The notes under the pieces were generated by a model. It was not told where the DNA came from and did not search any database. It saw only the letters and a program-made list of their open reading frames with translations. Below are positions 24,160-36,814 of a stretch of 64,000 nt of DNA, in pieces (position 1 is the stretch's first letter; each line of letters begins with the position of its first letter). The position numbers and the translations under genes were made by a program. Origin of the DNA: Arabidopsis thaliana (Eukaryota > Streptophyta > Magnoliopsida > Brassicales > Brassicaceae). The stretch spans positions 27,947,971 to 28,011,970 of the forward strand of contig NC_003070.9 of NCBI RefSeq assembly GCF_000001735.4, read 5' to 3'.

Positions 24160-24975
24160 GGGTCTGACTGGTTTAAACGCAGTGGGTGCGGTTGCGGAAG
24201 TTTGCGGAAACGGGCGGTTGCAGTTTCAAGCGTTATCAAGCGTTCTGAACGACTGGTTGAGCGTTTGATAATGAGTGCGTTTGCGAGAGTTTTATGACTG
24301 GTAAACCAGCGGATGCGATAATAATTAAATAAAAAAATAACCAAAATAAATATAATATATTATTATTAAAAAAATAAAAATACAATATATTATATAAATT
24401 GATAATATTAGAAAAATTGATTTTCTGACCAAATAAAAATACAATATATCATCTCGTCCGACCAAATGATTTTCTAATCGAGAAAACAAATCGAAACATG
24501 TATTCAATCAAAAAATTTAAAAGAATACAAAATAAAATAAAAACAACAATGCCATGAAATAGTCGAAAAATTACACTAGCTAATGAATAAATAAAAGGAT
24601 AGATGATATTTATGTTTGATTATTGATTTTGATTTTCATCGGATGCCATAATTGAGAGAATATGGTTACAATATATTGATTAGTTTTTTTAATAAAAATA
24701 AGATATATAAAAGATTAGATTAATTTAATTATAGTGATTATGGTTTGGGTGGAAGCCATAATTATTTTAATTAATTAAAAAAGATTATTTTTTTTAACCT
24801 AACTGCTACCGCCCGCGACCGCAAACGCTTGCGGGAAAGAGCTTTCAAAAATTGGCGATTTCGAACGGTCCAAAGCGATATCTAGCGGTTTCTATGATTG
24901 GTGTCAATCGCTAACAACCGTTACCAACTGCAAACGCTGGGTTTGCGGGTGGTAGAGGGAGAACCAATCAAACCC
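24160..24975. mobile_element. PIF/Harbinger-type MITE, nonautonomous
   Basis: An 816-bp element flanked by TAA on both sides (24157-24159 and 24976-24978), the target-site duplication of PIF/Harbinger elements. Terminal inverted repeats are GGGTCTGACTGGTT at the left and AACCAATCAAACCC at the right: 14 bp with two mismatches, of the GGGYYTGWNTGG Tourist-like type. Both ends carry GC-rich subterminal arms full of GCGGTTGCGG and GCAAACGC words, in sharp contrast to an AT-rich core of about 450 bp. No transposase frame is present. Confidence 0.8.
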
Positions 24976-24978
24976 TAA

Positions 24979-27438
24979 ATGTGTGTGACCACTGACCACA
25001 CCAGCCAAAGAGGTCCCCGTGAAGTGAAACCGTAGCACGGCCATCATGATAAGATATCAATATAAAATAGTAAGAACATCGATTTTTTATATCATTTTGT
25101 TTAAAGACCCCATGAAATATATAGATAGCTTTTACGAAAATAATACTTAACACGTCTTTTGGACAAACTATCTTTTCATTTATTTACTAATAAATACCTA
25201 AATCAATTTAAAATGTGCATTGTGGTCCGACACAACAACAATCCAGGATACAATGAAAGAAAGTCTACACATAAAAACAAAAACGCGCGAGCCATGTATA
25301 TACACACATGGTCTTGACTCTTATAACCTAATAATAAATTTATATATATATAAAAAATAAATACATTGTTATATAAAAAAATCAAAATAAATTCCGAACA
25401 TAACAAAATTGATATTGCGTCCGATCAACATTAGCTCCACAGGCCACAACATATGGATGTCATACAAATATACACATAAGTACTCTGAGTAATTGGGTAG
25501 CAACAATTACTTCTTGGATGATTCAGTTCTCTCTCTAACAATTGTATTTTTGGGTCTAATTACAATCTCACAATTGATAACATTTTCATTTTACCTATGT
25601 GCAAACAAATTTGTGAACTATTCCATGATATATTTTGGTATAATCATTTCTTTCAAAGTGGGATTACAAAATAAATAAATAAATAAGTTCTCCGAAAAGA
25701 CATATTCACATTAAATTAGTCAAAAGATACTGCATACTAGGCATAAAGACATTATGCTAACTCAAATAAAATCAGCTGCTTAAGTAATGTATTGAGGAGG
25801 ACATATATAGCAAAACAGTTAGAATCCATCAAAACGAACGTACTTGCGGATAACAATTCTGAAGGTTCCAATTTTCTTATGTCTAAAATGGATTAGGGGG
25901 GGTTTGGGATCGAGATGGGAAATCAAATACGGTATCACCAAACCACCACGGCCATAATATGTTTTGTAGCTTTCGTAAAAGAGCAATTCATCACTTTCAG
26001 TAACATTATTAATTTTTGTCTTAATAGAAATAGAGGAACAATGTTGATCACACAATAAAAATAATAGATGATCATGTAAAAAATCTAAACGAGTGTAAAC
26101 TACTAACCACGTCAATATCAAAACCAAAGCAAAAAGATGTTCACAAATGAAGACTCAACCGAGCGACAGTGTCTTTTGAATGAGCCATTTTCCCTTCTTT
26201 TTTTTAATAAACATATTATGAATTATAAATAACAGAAAGAAAATATCAATTCTTGAGAAAAATTCGTAAATGTGTAATCAATAAATGTTGGAAATAAGTT
26301 ATTAAAATTATAGACTGGGGCATATATAGTCCCAGTGCCGCGTAACCCCACAAAGAAACTGTAGTATACTAATGCTGTCTTTCAATCATTTATTACAATT
26401 AAGGGTCCTACTATTTTTGCGTATACAGATAATTGCATATTTCACACTTACCAAAGTACATACTTTCTTCGCTATTCACCAACGTGTATCATATATCACC
26501 TTTTGAACCGGCGTTGCCTCTACAATATTGTGCTTAAGCAATGCTACAAAAAGAAAAGGGACTATTGAAATCGAAATGTAATAAAGATTATTTGTTTAGG
26601 GCTGTTTCTAAATTTTCAGGAACTCTCGAGGTGAAAATTTCATACAACAAAACAAACAAACAAAAGTAGTACGTAGAATTTAAAAACCACATGTGTTCTT
26701 GTTCGAGTAATTCTGTAAATTAAATGGTGTGAAACGATTTCTGTAAATTAAATTAAATGGTTTATCCAAGCATAAAATAACAATTTTAGCTAAACAGTAT
26801 TTGTACTAGTCTTTGTGCTATTCCTAAACAAGTCAGAAAGTTGAAGAAGCAGGAAACAAACATAGCTTTACTCAAATAAATTAAACAATAAAATTATATA
26901 TTGCTCTACATAACAATAAAATTTGTTAATATGTTTAATTCTTGTTCAAATACTAAGCTTGAAAATGAGCATTTGTATCATGTGATGTGAAATTGTGAAT
27001 ACGCTATTATATGTGTGACTTAACCCCTTGGAATAAGCATGTTTGCATATTCTGAATATATATAAAAAAAACGTACAAAATAAGAATCAAGATATGAAAA
27101 GGAAATATCAGCATCAAGAATCCAACGGTTGAAATAAATCACCAAAAAAAAAAAGAAAAAAAAGGAAGGGACTATATATACACATAAACATCCCCCATTC
27201 CCCACTTTATAAAAGACCATTCTACTTCTATATATATATATAGTGTGAGTGAGACAGAGCCTCACATAAATAAAAAGTCTCCTAATCTGAATACAACTAT
27301 TACTAACAATAATTCACTTATCTAAAGACCATCATCTGACTGACTCTACGCTGAATCATCACGAGGAAGACTTGAATCGACCGGAGAAGAGATACGTGTA
27401 GAGATCTGATTGGCTCACCGGAGAGAACAAAACAAGAA
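24979..27438. other. AT-rich spacer upstream of MYB95
   Basis: About 2.4 kb of AT-rich sequence with homopolymers and no supportable gene. The 3' end is the MYB95 promoter: CTATATATATATATAG at about 27227-27242 is a likely TATA box, followed by a ~190-bp leader. Confidence 0.5.
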
Positions 27439-29148
27439 ATGGGGAGGACGACGTGGTTCGACGTTGACGGGTTGAGGAAAGGAGAGTGGACGGCGGAGGA
27501 AGACCGGAAGCTCGTGGTTTACATCAACGAACACGGTCTAGGCGAGTGGGGTTCACTGCCTAAGAGAGCCGGTACAAATCTTTACTTACACCTATGCTAC
27601 ATACATTGTGTACGGTCTATACTATGTTTTGTGTCTCTTTGGAAGCTAGGGGCTTTGAAGAAGCTTAGGATCTTTAGATTCCAGTTTCTGTCGGACCATA
27701 GATTTTGTTTTGAGAATGTGCACAATAGTCTCTTTATGCACAAGAAATCCATCTTCTGAAGAGATTTATTACAGAAAAATCCATACGTTTGTTAACTTCT
27801 TTAAAAAAAATTTTAATTTTTTTTTTTCGATTTTGGGGAGTAAATTAAGGAGTACATGAGTTTTACGGATAACAGATTTGTAAACCAAATAATCAAGGGA
27901 TTTATAATTAGTCAAAGATAAATCTTAATAAGGAGCCTCTTGTTGATAAATCTGTGTATGCATTATTATATGCATTACAAAGTTATGTGGTAGATGAGAT
28001 TTATCGTATTATTATATTCATAACCATGCAGAACCTTCTATCAGATTTTATCTATATTATGATATAATATCTTAATGCAATCTATGAAAGCCAAGTGTTT
28101 CCCTGGTTCCTATTTCTTTTGATTATTGTATATATCTTATCAAGTAGAAAGCTATAGAAATTAGATTATGATACTTTTTGACCCATTTTCAGAACGTTTA
28201 TTTCATTGTGTTATCTCTTATTCAGTTTGATGGAAAAAGAAGTTCAATATTTTTTTTTTTTGTAACTTCTCTGTTTGCCACTATGTTAAAGTAAACTTTT
28301 ATTTGATAAAAACTTTTTATTTCTATGCAAAAAATAGGTCTACAAAGATGTGGAAAGAGTTGTAGATTAAGATGGCTGAATTATTTGAGGCCTGGGATTA
28401 AAAGAGGCAAGTTCACTCCTCAGGAAGAAGAAGAAATCATCAAATACCATGCTCTTCTTGGAAACAGGTATATAATTAATTTATTTGTGATTAAATGCAA
28501 CCCTAAACCCATCTTTGATCAATAATTATTCAATCAATAATGTCGTCTTATATCATTTTAGTAATATGGTCCTTAAAAAATTACATGATTACAAGGTGGG
28601 CAGCAATAGCTAAGCAAATGCCAAACAGAACAGATAATGACATAAAGAACCATTGGAACTCATGCCTTAAGAAAAGACTTGCTAAAAAAGGAATCGATCC
28701 AATGACCCATGAGCCAACAACAACAACAAGCCTCACCGTCGATGTCACCTCCTCATCAACTACGTCGTCTCCTACACCGAGCCCTACTTCTTCTTCTTTT
28801 TCCTCCTGTTCCTCTACTGGCTCTGCACGTTTCCTTAACAAGCTCGCTGCTGGAATCTCGTCAAGAAAACACGGACTAGAGAGTATCAAGACAGTGATAT
28901 TGGCAGAACAACCAAGAGAAGCCGTTGATGAAGAGAAGATGATGACAATTAACATGAAAGAGAAGGAATTGATTAGTTGTTACATGGAGATTGATGAGAC
29001 GATGAGTATTGATGAACTACCTTGTGATGACTCGACGTCTGGCTTCGTGGCTTTTGACGACTACTCATTAATCGACCCATACAGAGACGGTGTGTACGTA
29101 TCTGATTTCTACGATGAGACTGAACACCTTGACCTGTTCCTTCTTTGA
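27439..29148 (+). CDS. MYB95: R2R3-MYB transcription factor MYB95
   Basis: Nuclear R2R3-MYB factor; Arabidopsis MYB95 and its paralogue MYB47 have been linked to jasmonate responses. Three exons, 27439-27571, 28338-28467 and 28596-29148, give 271 residues with junction codons intact. The two MYB repeats (about 13-116) show the regularly spaced tryptophans: [17 protein letters not shown] and [11 protein letters not shown] in R2; [10 protein letters not shown] (Phe in place of the first Trp), [20 protein letters not shown] in R3. The repeats are split by introns at the usual R2R3 positions. The C-terminal half is low-complexity Ser/Thr followed by acidic sequence ending in EHLDLFLL, a likely activation region. 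Intron 1 is long (766 bp). Confidence 0.94.
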
Positions 29149-31237
29149 ATCACATTTCCTTTGTCTAAATAAATCCGTTTCTTTAGTGTGACGAGAGAGA
29201 GACAGTGGAGAGAGAGACAGTGGAGAGAGATGTCTGAAAAAAACAAGTGCGGATTAGTACTTTGAATGACATGCATGGTCAATGTTGTTTTACAGCTTTG
29301 AGCCTTTGACTGTTACTTTTTATTTTATTTTAGGTACCTGTTCTCTCACACATGCCTATGAGCCTACATATATTTGAGGGTTTCATACCATTTTGGTGAA
29401 ACAAGCCTATCGGTTACTATATTCCTTATAGGTTTTGTCATAATGGCGTGGTTAAAACTTTATCATATGTGTGTAAGGGTTTTATAGTACTTTTTTTTTT
29501 ATTAAGATCATTTAAATTCTAATGAAATTTCAAATATAAAACCAAGATAGGTGAAACTACAAAATCAATAGTATATATCAACTACTAAACTAAATGTTCT
29601 AGTCAAGTAGATATGTACATGTTTATTGGATTTAATTTGTATACTAAATTATACTAGTATCTAATAAGTAATCTAAAATATTGGACGACGCAAAATTCTC
29701 ACTGTGACATTGTAAAAAAAGAAAACTATGAATATTTATTTACTAATATTGGGTGCCAAAATAATAAATTCATCACTAAAAAGTGGATAATGGACTAAAA
29801 ATAATGCGGAAAGTTAGTACCGAATTATTAAAAAGGAGGGGTCCAATAGATTCCTAACTAATATATAATCAAAATATATTATGATGTCACAAAAGCAATC
29901 ATAACAGAAGTGTTAATTGACAGCTATTTTGGCATAAACAAAAAACGTGGACATACAGAGGTCACGTATTGATCGTAAATCAATGTTTTTGCTACTATTT
30001 GTGGCAATTAGTTTGTCACGGTTTGTGCCATTTAGTATAGATTCTTAGTAATAATTTTAAATACTTCTAGTTTTGTCAAGCCAATTTCGGAAATCTTCAG
30101 AAGGCATGTGCAAAATTTATCATCGTGTGGCTGCATTCCGCGTCGCTGGTCCATACTTATTTTGGACTTTTCATTATTAAATTTACAAATTTTCGTACAA
30201 TCATATTCTTACACAGAAAAAAAAAAAGATTAAGAAAAGAAAAGAAAAATGACTTAGGTTCGAGTTAAAAAAATAAATATATTTTTTTACGTCACCGACC
30301 ACACTAGTTTCCGCATCCAATGAGAAAATAAATTTTTATTTTTTACCAGCAAATCACGACTTAATGGTAGATAGAGTACAATAGAACACAGTAGTAAAAG
30401 GTTGTAAAACAAATTTCTATTTAGACAAAGTAGAACACAGTTGTAAAAAGAAACCAAATTTCGAAAATACAATAATGTAATTCGTAATGATCCCAGAAAA
30501 GTGGGAAAAAAAAGTATAGCGGAATAACTCATGTGGATGTGACATATAATGTGAAGAAGAAAGAAAGCACAGTTCAATCTTTTCACCATTGTAGCTCTCT
30601 ATTATACATAGACATGACAAATACCAATGAATTTTTTATTTATTTTTCCATGAAATTATTTGCTCATAACAAATGAATCTTAATCATTTTTCCTATAGAG
30701 CCATAGAAGGATTCTTGCTTTCGTGGGGTCAAAATGGATTACACGACGATAAATGATTCACATCTTTTTCAAAAAATGGTTTCCTAATTTTGTTCCTTTG
30801 ATTGATATATTGCGCATTTCAGACAAAAAAAAGTTCTAAAACGTTTTCTCTATTATTCAGAAAATAAAACTTTTCGTGTTTGCTTTAACTTTAGCTTTTG
30901 TTTTTTTGTGGTTCAGTTCAAAAGAGTTCAGTGAGTCATACAAAAATCAAATCAAAACGTTTTTTTTCGTACCATTCTGACAAATCTCGATTCTTGTTTA
31001 TTTCTACATATCTTTCTATCATGATGAAAATTTGGAAAATTCCTTATCTATGCAGTGACTTGCATAAGTTAATGGGCTGGGCCTGGGCTTCAATAACAAA
31101 ACTAACTAGTCATAGAGTTTTTTTTTTTTTTTTTGGTCAACTAGTCATAGAGCTTATGCTTCATTGCTTTGTGCTTAATTCAGAGTATATAATGAAGGGA
31201 ACAAATTTCGAATCACAATGACTGACCACATTGGAGC
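29149..31237. other. spacer between MYB95 and the DUF962 gene
   Basis: Holds the MYB95 3' UTR, with a 15-bp unit GAGAGAGACAGTGGA repeated about 2.3 times near 29187-29230, then AT-rich sequence. Near 31071-31091 there is a run of TGGGCT/TGGGCC words, and at 31104-31152 a small retroposon-like insertion. No gene is called. Confidence 0.5.
31104..31152 (-). mobile_element. minimal retroposon remnant with 14-bp target duplication
   Basis: The 14-bp sequence AACTAGTCATAGAG occurs at 31104-31117 and again at 31139-31152. Between them lies only 21 bp: 17 T followed by GGTC. Read on the minus strand this is GACC plus a poly(A) tail bounded by a perfect target-site duplication, the footprint of LINE-driven insertion of an almost completely 5'-truncated RNA. 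Confidence 0.6.
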
Positions 31238-32401
31238 TTAAGTGACCTTCTTCATCTGCTGCTGTTTCTTCTTTTCTCTCCATTCCTTGATTCCACTCTC
31301 TATCTTGGAATCGACGCGTGCTTTAAATCCAGGGTATGGCTCGTACCCGAAAACAGACTGCAACACCTGGTTTTATCAATCCATTGTTACTATCACTTTG
31401 GTGGAAAGAGTAACATAAAAGAAGAAATCTGAAAAACATTCAAACCTCGAGCAACACAAAGAAAGGACCCATAAGAAAAGCTTGGAGTAGATTGTCTAAA
31501 AGTGCAGGAGCTCGTTTCTTGGAGTAGAATTAAGATCTGTTAGTTAGGTTTATACAGAGGAGAATCATAAGCAATGATTTCTAAACAACAAAGAAAGTTT
31601 ATTACCTCAAACAAGCCATGTCCGAGGAACTGACCAGTCCAACATAAGAGCTGAGAAGCTACTCCAACCTGAAAAAGCGAGTCAGATTTCAAAAGATATA
31701 ATTTTTTGCTATGCAAGAGAAGAAAAACGCAACTTTGTTTTAAACAGGTGATATCGACACTGAATTTGAACATGAAAGGACCACATTATATCTAGACGGG
31801 TGATCATTACAGTTCGGAGACAAGACATTGACCTTCCAACATCATCAGCAGCATATATACATCAAGGAACATCAAAAAAACAAGAGCTCCACAGAAACAT
31901 TAGGAACAAGAACACAATGAGCAGAGGACACAACATGGCTATCAAGTCAAAAGCATGAAGAAACTGAGCTTCAAAATTCAAATGCATGGAGAAGCATAAA
32001 GACGAAATCTTTTCCAGTAATTAGAACAAAGGGCTTACCTTTAAAGTCAAGGAATGTCCTAATCGAGCTGCGAGGAAGCTAGAGCCAATCCAACAAGAGA
32101 AACATAACAGAGCTGCTAAAACACCAGATTTCTTATCCAAACAGATGTAAAAGACAGCATAAGTCACAGTGAGGGTAAAACCAATGTCCAAACGCAAAAC
32201 ACCATCAAATGTCAGCGACTTGAGGAACCCTAATTGAGAGTGATCTAAAATCGGTGGCGTAGAGTAGAGGAAAAGGAGAGTAGCGAAGACGTTTGGCCAT
32301 ACGAAGAGAGTGTGGATTATAATGTTAATGGGATTGCTGTGATAAGCTCCATAGAAAGCAAAATGCTTCTCTAGATCGAGCAATCCGATGCGATTGCTCA
32401 T
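31238..32401 (-). CDS. Mpo1/YGL010w-like ER membrane protein (DUF962)
   Basis: Four exons, 32039-32401, 31606-31668, 31446-31517 and 31238-31366, give 208 residues with all junctions between codons. Yeast Mpo1 (YGL010w) is an ER dioxygenase that shortens 2-hydroxy fatty acids in phytosphingosine breakdown; the plant protein may do the same, which is inference. It opens with the DUF962 signature LLDLEKHFAFYGAYHSNPIN followed by IIIHTLFVWPN: the histidines HF, YH and IIH are the presumed Fe ligands, and a later GHGLFE supplies another. Several hydrophobic helices follow, and the C terminus is Lys/Gln-rich (EKKKQQQMKK). Its 3' end lies 85 bp from the retroposon remnant. Confidence 0.88.
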
Positions 32402-34766
32402 GGTTTAAAGTTTTCTCTAAACACTTTAGTGGGAGACTTTCTTGGAAAGACGAAAGGAAGAGACTTTTGGGATTATTGGCGTTTACTTAGAAGATGCGTC
32501 ACCTAGAGTATGCTAACATGCGCATATTTGACAAACTAATGTACGCTTTTTTGTGGTGATCGTTGACCAAGTCATAAGTATTGCGATTGCGTTTTGATTT
32601 TGGAATAATCAAGGGAATTTCAGTAGCTTAAAGCGGTTGAAGCAATAAGAAATTGTGATTCATTTCGTAATTTTATTAGAATTGTCAATAGTAAAACAAT
32701 AGGATATAATTCATGATTTTTTTCACGTGGGTTAAAAAAACTCGGTAAAATCACAAAGATATCATGTTATGTTACCAACATATTTCTACCGTAGTTTAGT
32801 CATCATCAAAAGAAAAACTCTAACCAAATAAATGACGAAAGTAGGCACAAGTGCCACCATATTCACATACCATCAGCTAATAATATTCATTATACGTTAA
32901 CGTATAAGATAATCTCATAATATAAGAGCAAAAACCGTTTAATCTAGTGATGGCTGCAGCTATATACTTCAGATATTGTGACGGTTGCCTTCCAAATCCT
33001 GGACCACGTCCTTTAATCTCGGTCTAAATGTTGTATTTTAAATTGGTTCATATCTCAAAACAAATCTTTCTGTGACCAAATATACGATCTTCTTATGTTT
33101 GTATAACAGCCATCATGATGTAGTTCCGATTTCTAAGAAATTAAGATGCAGTTTTTTTTTTTTTTTGCAATAGTTATGATTCATGTATAATTAAGAAACT
33201 ATGATGTAACCCATTTTTGTATCTCTGTTTTATGATATTTGTTCGACATAAAATGATGAAACTGAACCATTTTGTTTTTATTAAGCCTTTTACATAATTT
33301 TTTGTTTTGGACCATGTTAGTTTTTCACCAGTTTAAAAACTTAATAGGAAATGATGTAAGAAATATTCTTTTTTTTTAATAAATAACTAAATTGTAGAAC
33401 TTAGTCGGGGGAGAAAGAGATTAAGCACCAAATTGCAAGGATTTTAAATTGGTTTCTTTTAACAACTTCCAAATTTCAAGAAATAGTCAAAACTCAAAGG
33501 AGAGTTTGTCTGTCATATTCTTCTTTGTTTATAAATTTCCTTCATGACTTCCAACGTTCTATGTCTCTTGGAACCTGTAATCCACACGTGCTCTCTACTT
33601 CAGATTTCTTAGTATACAATTCACTCTTTTTAATACTATCATATACTCTTTTGATATCATAAATTTATTCAAATTAGGTACGGTTTCCAGATATTGGGGA
33701 TTTTACGTAATACAGAATATACATAAGAGTATTTGATTACAAAATATACTCTCATTAGTCTAGTGTGCAACTTACGCCTAGTATTAATTAAAATATATAT
33801 AAAAAGGCTAGCGTTCAAAACTTAAAGAATGGTTCAAACATGATTTTCAACTCTTAAACACACAATTTCTATTATGACAAGTTGAAAACATCATATTCAA
33901 TTATTAATGTATCCAACTATCCATAATCCATTTGTAATTTAGTACTATAGTCTAGTTATATGACAAAGCAATCGGTCTCCATACTTTATATTATACACAC
34001 AATATATCAACCAGGTAATAGTGCCTACAATTAATTTGACTTGCTCCTTGAATTTTTGGTGTAGTAGTAGTATTTATTTAGCAAGTAAAGCCACAAGAAA
34101 TAAATAAGCAAATTGTCATTGGCTTGATTAAAGTTTCTAGAAAAAGTTGCAAAAAACGAATCACAGGGAACAAGTCTCTATGACACGCCAACTAAGACTG
34201 AGCTGTGTTATATTGACACCTTCTCCGTCACTCCTCCCCATCTCACGTCTCGCCACGTGGCCTCCGTTCTTACATCTTCCACGTGCTGTCATGTCTCTTC
34301 TCACAGCCATATATGTCTGCGCGAATCACTTCTTAATCCAACGGCTGAGATTTATTCATCTTCCTATTTTATTTTATTTCTCCTACTTGGTATATTATTA
34401 ATTTACGTGTAAGCTGCGTGTTTCGGACGAGTAACAACGCATGAAATTAAAAATAAACAAAATCAAAATAGACAAAAGAGATCTTTTTCGTTGGAATGAA
34501 AAAAATAAAACTTTAGTCCAAATCCTTTTTCCATATTTATCACAAATTACATACTAAAAAAAAATAGACGCGGTCAAAATTCTCTCTCAATTCTATCAAT
34601 ATAAAGACAATCTCTTTCTCATTAGGGTTTTTAATTTTCATCATCATCATCACTCTCTCTGCTCCCAAATTCAGAAAAAAAGGAACGATTTTTATTTCCG
34701 GTGAATGAGAATTTTCTCTCGAATTTGATCGATCACATATTTCATCTGTGTGTTTTCATTTTGAGG
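32402..34766. other. spacer between divergent DUF962 and DUF793 genes
   Basis: About 2.4 kb holding two divergent promoters at its ends and AT-rich sequence between, with poly(T) runs near 33152 and 33369. The leader of the right-hand gene begins about 34600 after ATCAATATAAAGAC, a possible TATA region. No additional gene is seen. Confidence 0.5.
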
Positions 34767-35960
34767 ATGCCAGCAACGGAATATCAAAGATCATTCGGGA
34801 GGTCTTTTCTGAATTTACGGCGAGACACGGCGGTGAACTCGGTTGAGTCAACGACGGTTACCCCCGAGTTGACTCAGATGGAAGCAGAGCTTGTTTCGTT
34901 TCAGAGAAAAGTTGCTGAGAGGTTTATCGATCTCAATGCGTCTAGTTGTGAAGATCTACTGTCTCTCGAATGGGTTGGGAAGCTTCTTGATTCGTTTCTA
35001 TCTTGTCAAGAAGAGTTTCGTTCCATAGTCATCAATCATCGTTCGATGATTACTAAACCACCGATGGATCGATTGGTTTCAGATTACTTCGAGAGAAGTG
35101 TTAAAGCTCTTGATGTTTGTAACGCGATTCGTGATGGTGTTGAACAGATCCGTCAATGGCAGAAACTTATCGAGATTGTAATTTGTGCTTTCAACAACAA
35201 TGGAGGAGGAAGTAGTGGCAAGAGACCTCTTGGAGAAGGTCAGTTTCGTCGTGCGAGGAAGACTTTGATTGAGTTAGCTATTGGTATGCTTGATGAGAAG
35301 GATTCATCTTCTAGCTCAGTGTCGTCTCAGCATCGTAACCGGTCTTTTGGAAGGAACAAGGAGCAGCTTCATCACCGAACAATCGGGCATTTCAGGTCGC
35401 TTTCTTGGAGTGTTTCGAGATCATGGTCTGCTTCTAAGCAACTACAAGCTATTGGAAACAACTTAGCTACGCCTCGAGCTAGTGACATTACTGCAACTAA
35501 TGGTCTTATTGTTCCGGTTTATACAATGACTACGGTATTGTTGTTTGTGATGTGGGCACTTGTAGCTGCGATTCCTTGTCAAGACAGAGGTTTGCAAGTA
35601 CATTTCAATGTTCCTAGGAATTACCAATGGGGAGGTTCGTTGATGTCGTTGCACGATAGGATCATTGAGGAATCGAAGAAGAGAGAGAGGAAGAATACAT
35701 GTGGGTTGTTGAAAGAGATTCATCAGTTTGAGAAGACTTCAAGATTGATGAATGAGTTGGTTGATTCTGTTCAGTTTCCTTTGTCTGAAGAGAAAGAGAT
35801 GGAAGTGAGAGAGAGAGTTGAGGAATTGGGGAAGCTTCAAGAGGCTTTGAAGAATGGTTTGGATCCGTTTGAGAGGAAAGTGAGGGAAGTGTTTCATCGG
35901 ATTGTAAGAAGCAGAACAGAAGGTCTTGATACTGTTGGAAAGCATCATGGTTCTGAATGA
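34767..35960 (+). CDS. DUF793 / BYPASS1-related protein
   Basis: Single-exon gene of 397 residues; the start is the ATG at 34767 ([14 protein letters not shown]), since the frame upstream lacks an ATG. It belongs to the DUF793 group related to BYPASS1 and ROH1. Its molecular function is not settled: relatives affect a root-derived mobile signal, pollen or seed-coat traits, and exocyst binding. The N-terminal half is helical and polar ([18 protein letters not shown]). A Ser/Arg-rich stretch near 200-240 ([14 protein letters not shown]) precedes one hydrophobic segment at about 255-280 ([20 protein letters not shown]). The C-terminal third is rich in Glu/Lys and probably coiled coil. Many Ser-containing basic sites suggest kinase targets. 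Confidence 0.88.
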   Translation: MPATEYQRSFGRSFLNLRRDTAVNSVESTTVTPELTQMEAELVSFQRKVAERFIDLNASSCEDLLSLEWVGKLLDSFLSCQEEFRSIVINHRSMITKPPMDRLVSDYFERSVKALDVCNAIRDGVEQIRQWQKLIEIVICAFNNNGGGSSGKRPLGEGQFRRARKTLIELAIGMLDEKDSSSSSVSSQHRNRSFGRNKEQLHHRTIGHFRSLSWSVSRSWSASKQLQAIGNNLATPRASDITATNGLIVPVYTMTTVLLFVMWALVAAIPCQDRGLQVHFNVPRNYQWGGSLMSLHDRIIEESKKRERKNTCGLLKEIHQFEKTSRLMNELVDSVQFPLSEEKEMEVRERVEELGKLQEALKNGLDPFERKVREVFHRIVRSRTEGLDTVGKHHGSE

Positions 35961-36699
35961 TGTTTATCGAAAATTCAATGGAACATCATCATCTGTTTAA
36001 TATTCTGGAGAGTTGAAGTATGTTTATCAAATTGTGGGTTTGTTTGTCTGGTGAACGTGAAGATCATGGAGACAAATTGCTAGAGAACGAGAGAACATTT
36101 TGGTTAAAGGTTGTTAATATAAAAGACAGGAGATACAAACCACTCCATTTTTCCAATCTTTGTTGTTTATGTATAATTTTCTCATCAAAGATTGTTAATT
36201 ATGAATAAGGTTCCATTTTATACGGATCGGAACTTGCATTACAATTTAAAGATATTTCTTTCTGATCGATTAGATAAATTGTCTGTTTTTGATTATAGTC
36301 GACGTTTCTTAAAGAAGAAACACAATTAGAATAGAAAAGGCATCATGAATTAAAAAAGATATACAATCAGTTACATGTTATGAACGCTATATTATGAAGT
36401 TACAATTGTCACAAAAACTTGGAGCAATCTTGAGAGCTTGTAACCCTTCTATGGACACGCCCTCCTGCAAAAAAAAGAATTGAGAACGAAAGTCCAGATG
36501 TGATACAAGATCATGATATCGAGGCCTTCATATATAGTCAAGCAAGATGATTACATTGGGTAAGCTTTGGAGCCCAAAACAAAATATAGGCTACAACAAA
36601 ACAACCCTTCATATCTCCGTTCTTAGATGCAATCATCAGGCTCCTAAAGAAGTAAGGTGATAGAAACCAAAATCTAAAAAAAAAAAACGAATCAAGAAT
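35961..36699. other. DUF793 gene 3' UTR and region downstream of the snoRNA cluster
   Basis: The first ~250 bp is the 3' UTR of the DUF793 gene. Around 36466 a minus-strand TTTTTTTTGCAG followed by GAGGGCGTGTCC looks like a splice acceptor, suggesting that the snoRNA-bearing minus-strand transcript is spliced and ends hereabouts. Confidence 0.4.
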
Positions 36700-36786
36700 A
36701 TGCCTCAGAGGTAGTGACAATTGTGATATAATTCATCACTATGAAAATCTGATGAAAACACATCAATAGATATACATCACCGGCAC
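36700..36786 (-). ncRNA. box C/D snoRNA candidate, 18S rRNA guide
   Basis: On the minus strand, the terminal stem GTGCC (36782-36786) pairs with GGCAT (36700-36704; one G-U). The C box is GTGATGT (36774-36780, one mismatch), C' is a perfect GTGATGA, and D is CTGA (36705-36708). The sequence before D, ATTGTCACTACCT, is complementary over 13 bases to AGGTAGTGACAAT, a segment I recall as conserved in eukaryotic 18S rRNA. The D+5 rule would place 2'-O-methylation on the A of GGTA. Length is 87 nt. Confidence 0.75.
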
Positions 36787-36814
36787 AAAACAAACATCAT
36801 TAACAATTTAAAAG

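Noticed and set aside
36632-36740. Fourth snoRNA using D box at 36636-36639 with C box at 36734-36740
   Set aside because: A run of 12 A/T lies inside it and the flanking bases do not form a terminal stem. The C box is better used as C' of the 36700-36786 snoRNA.
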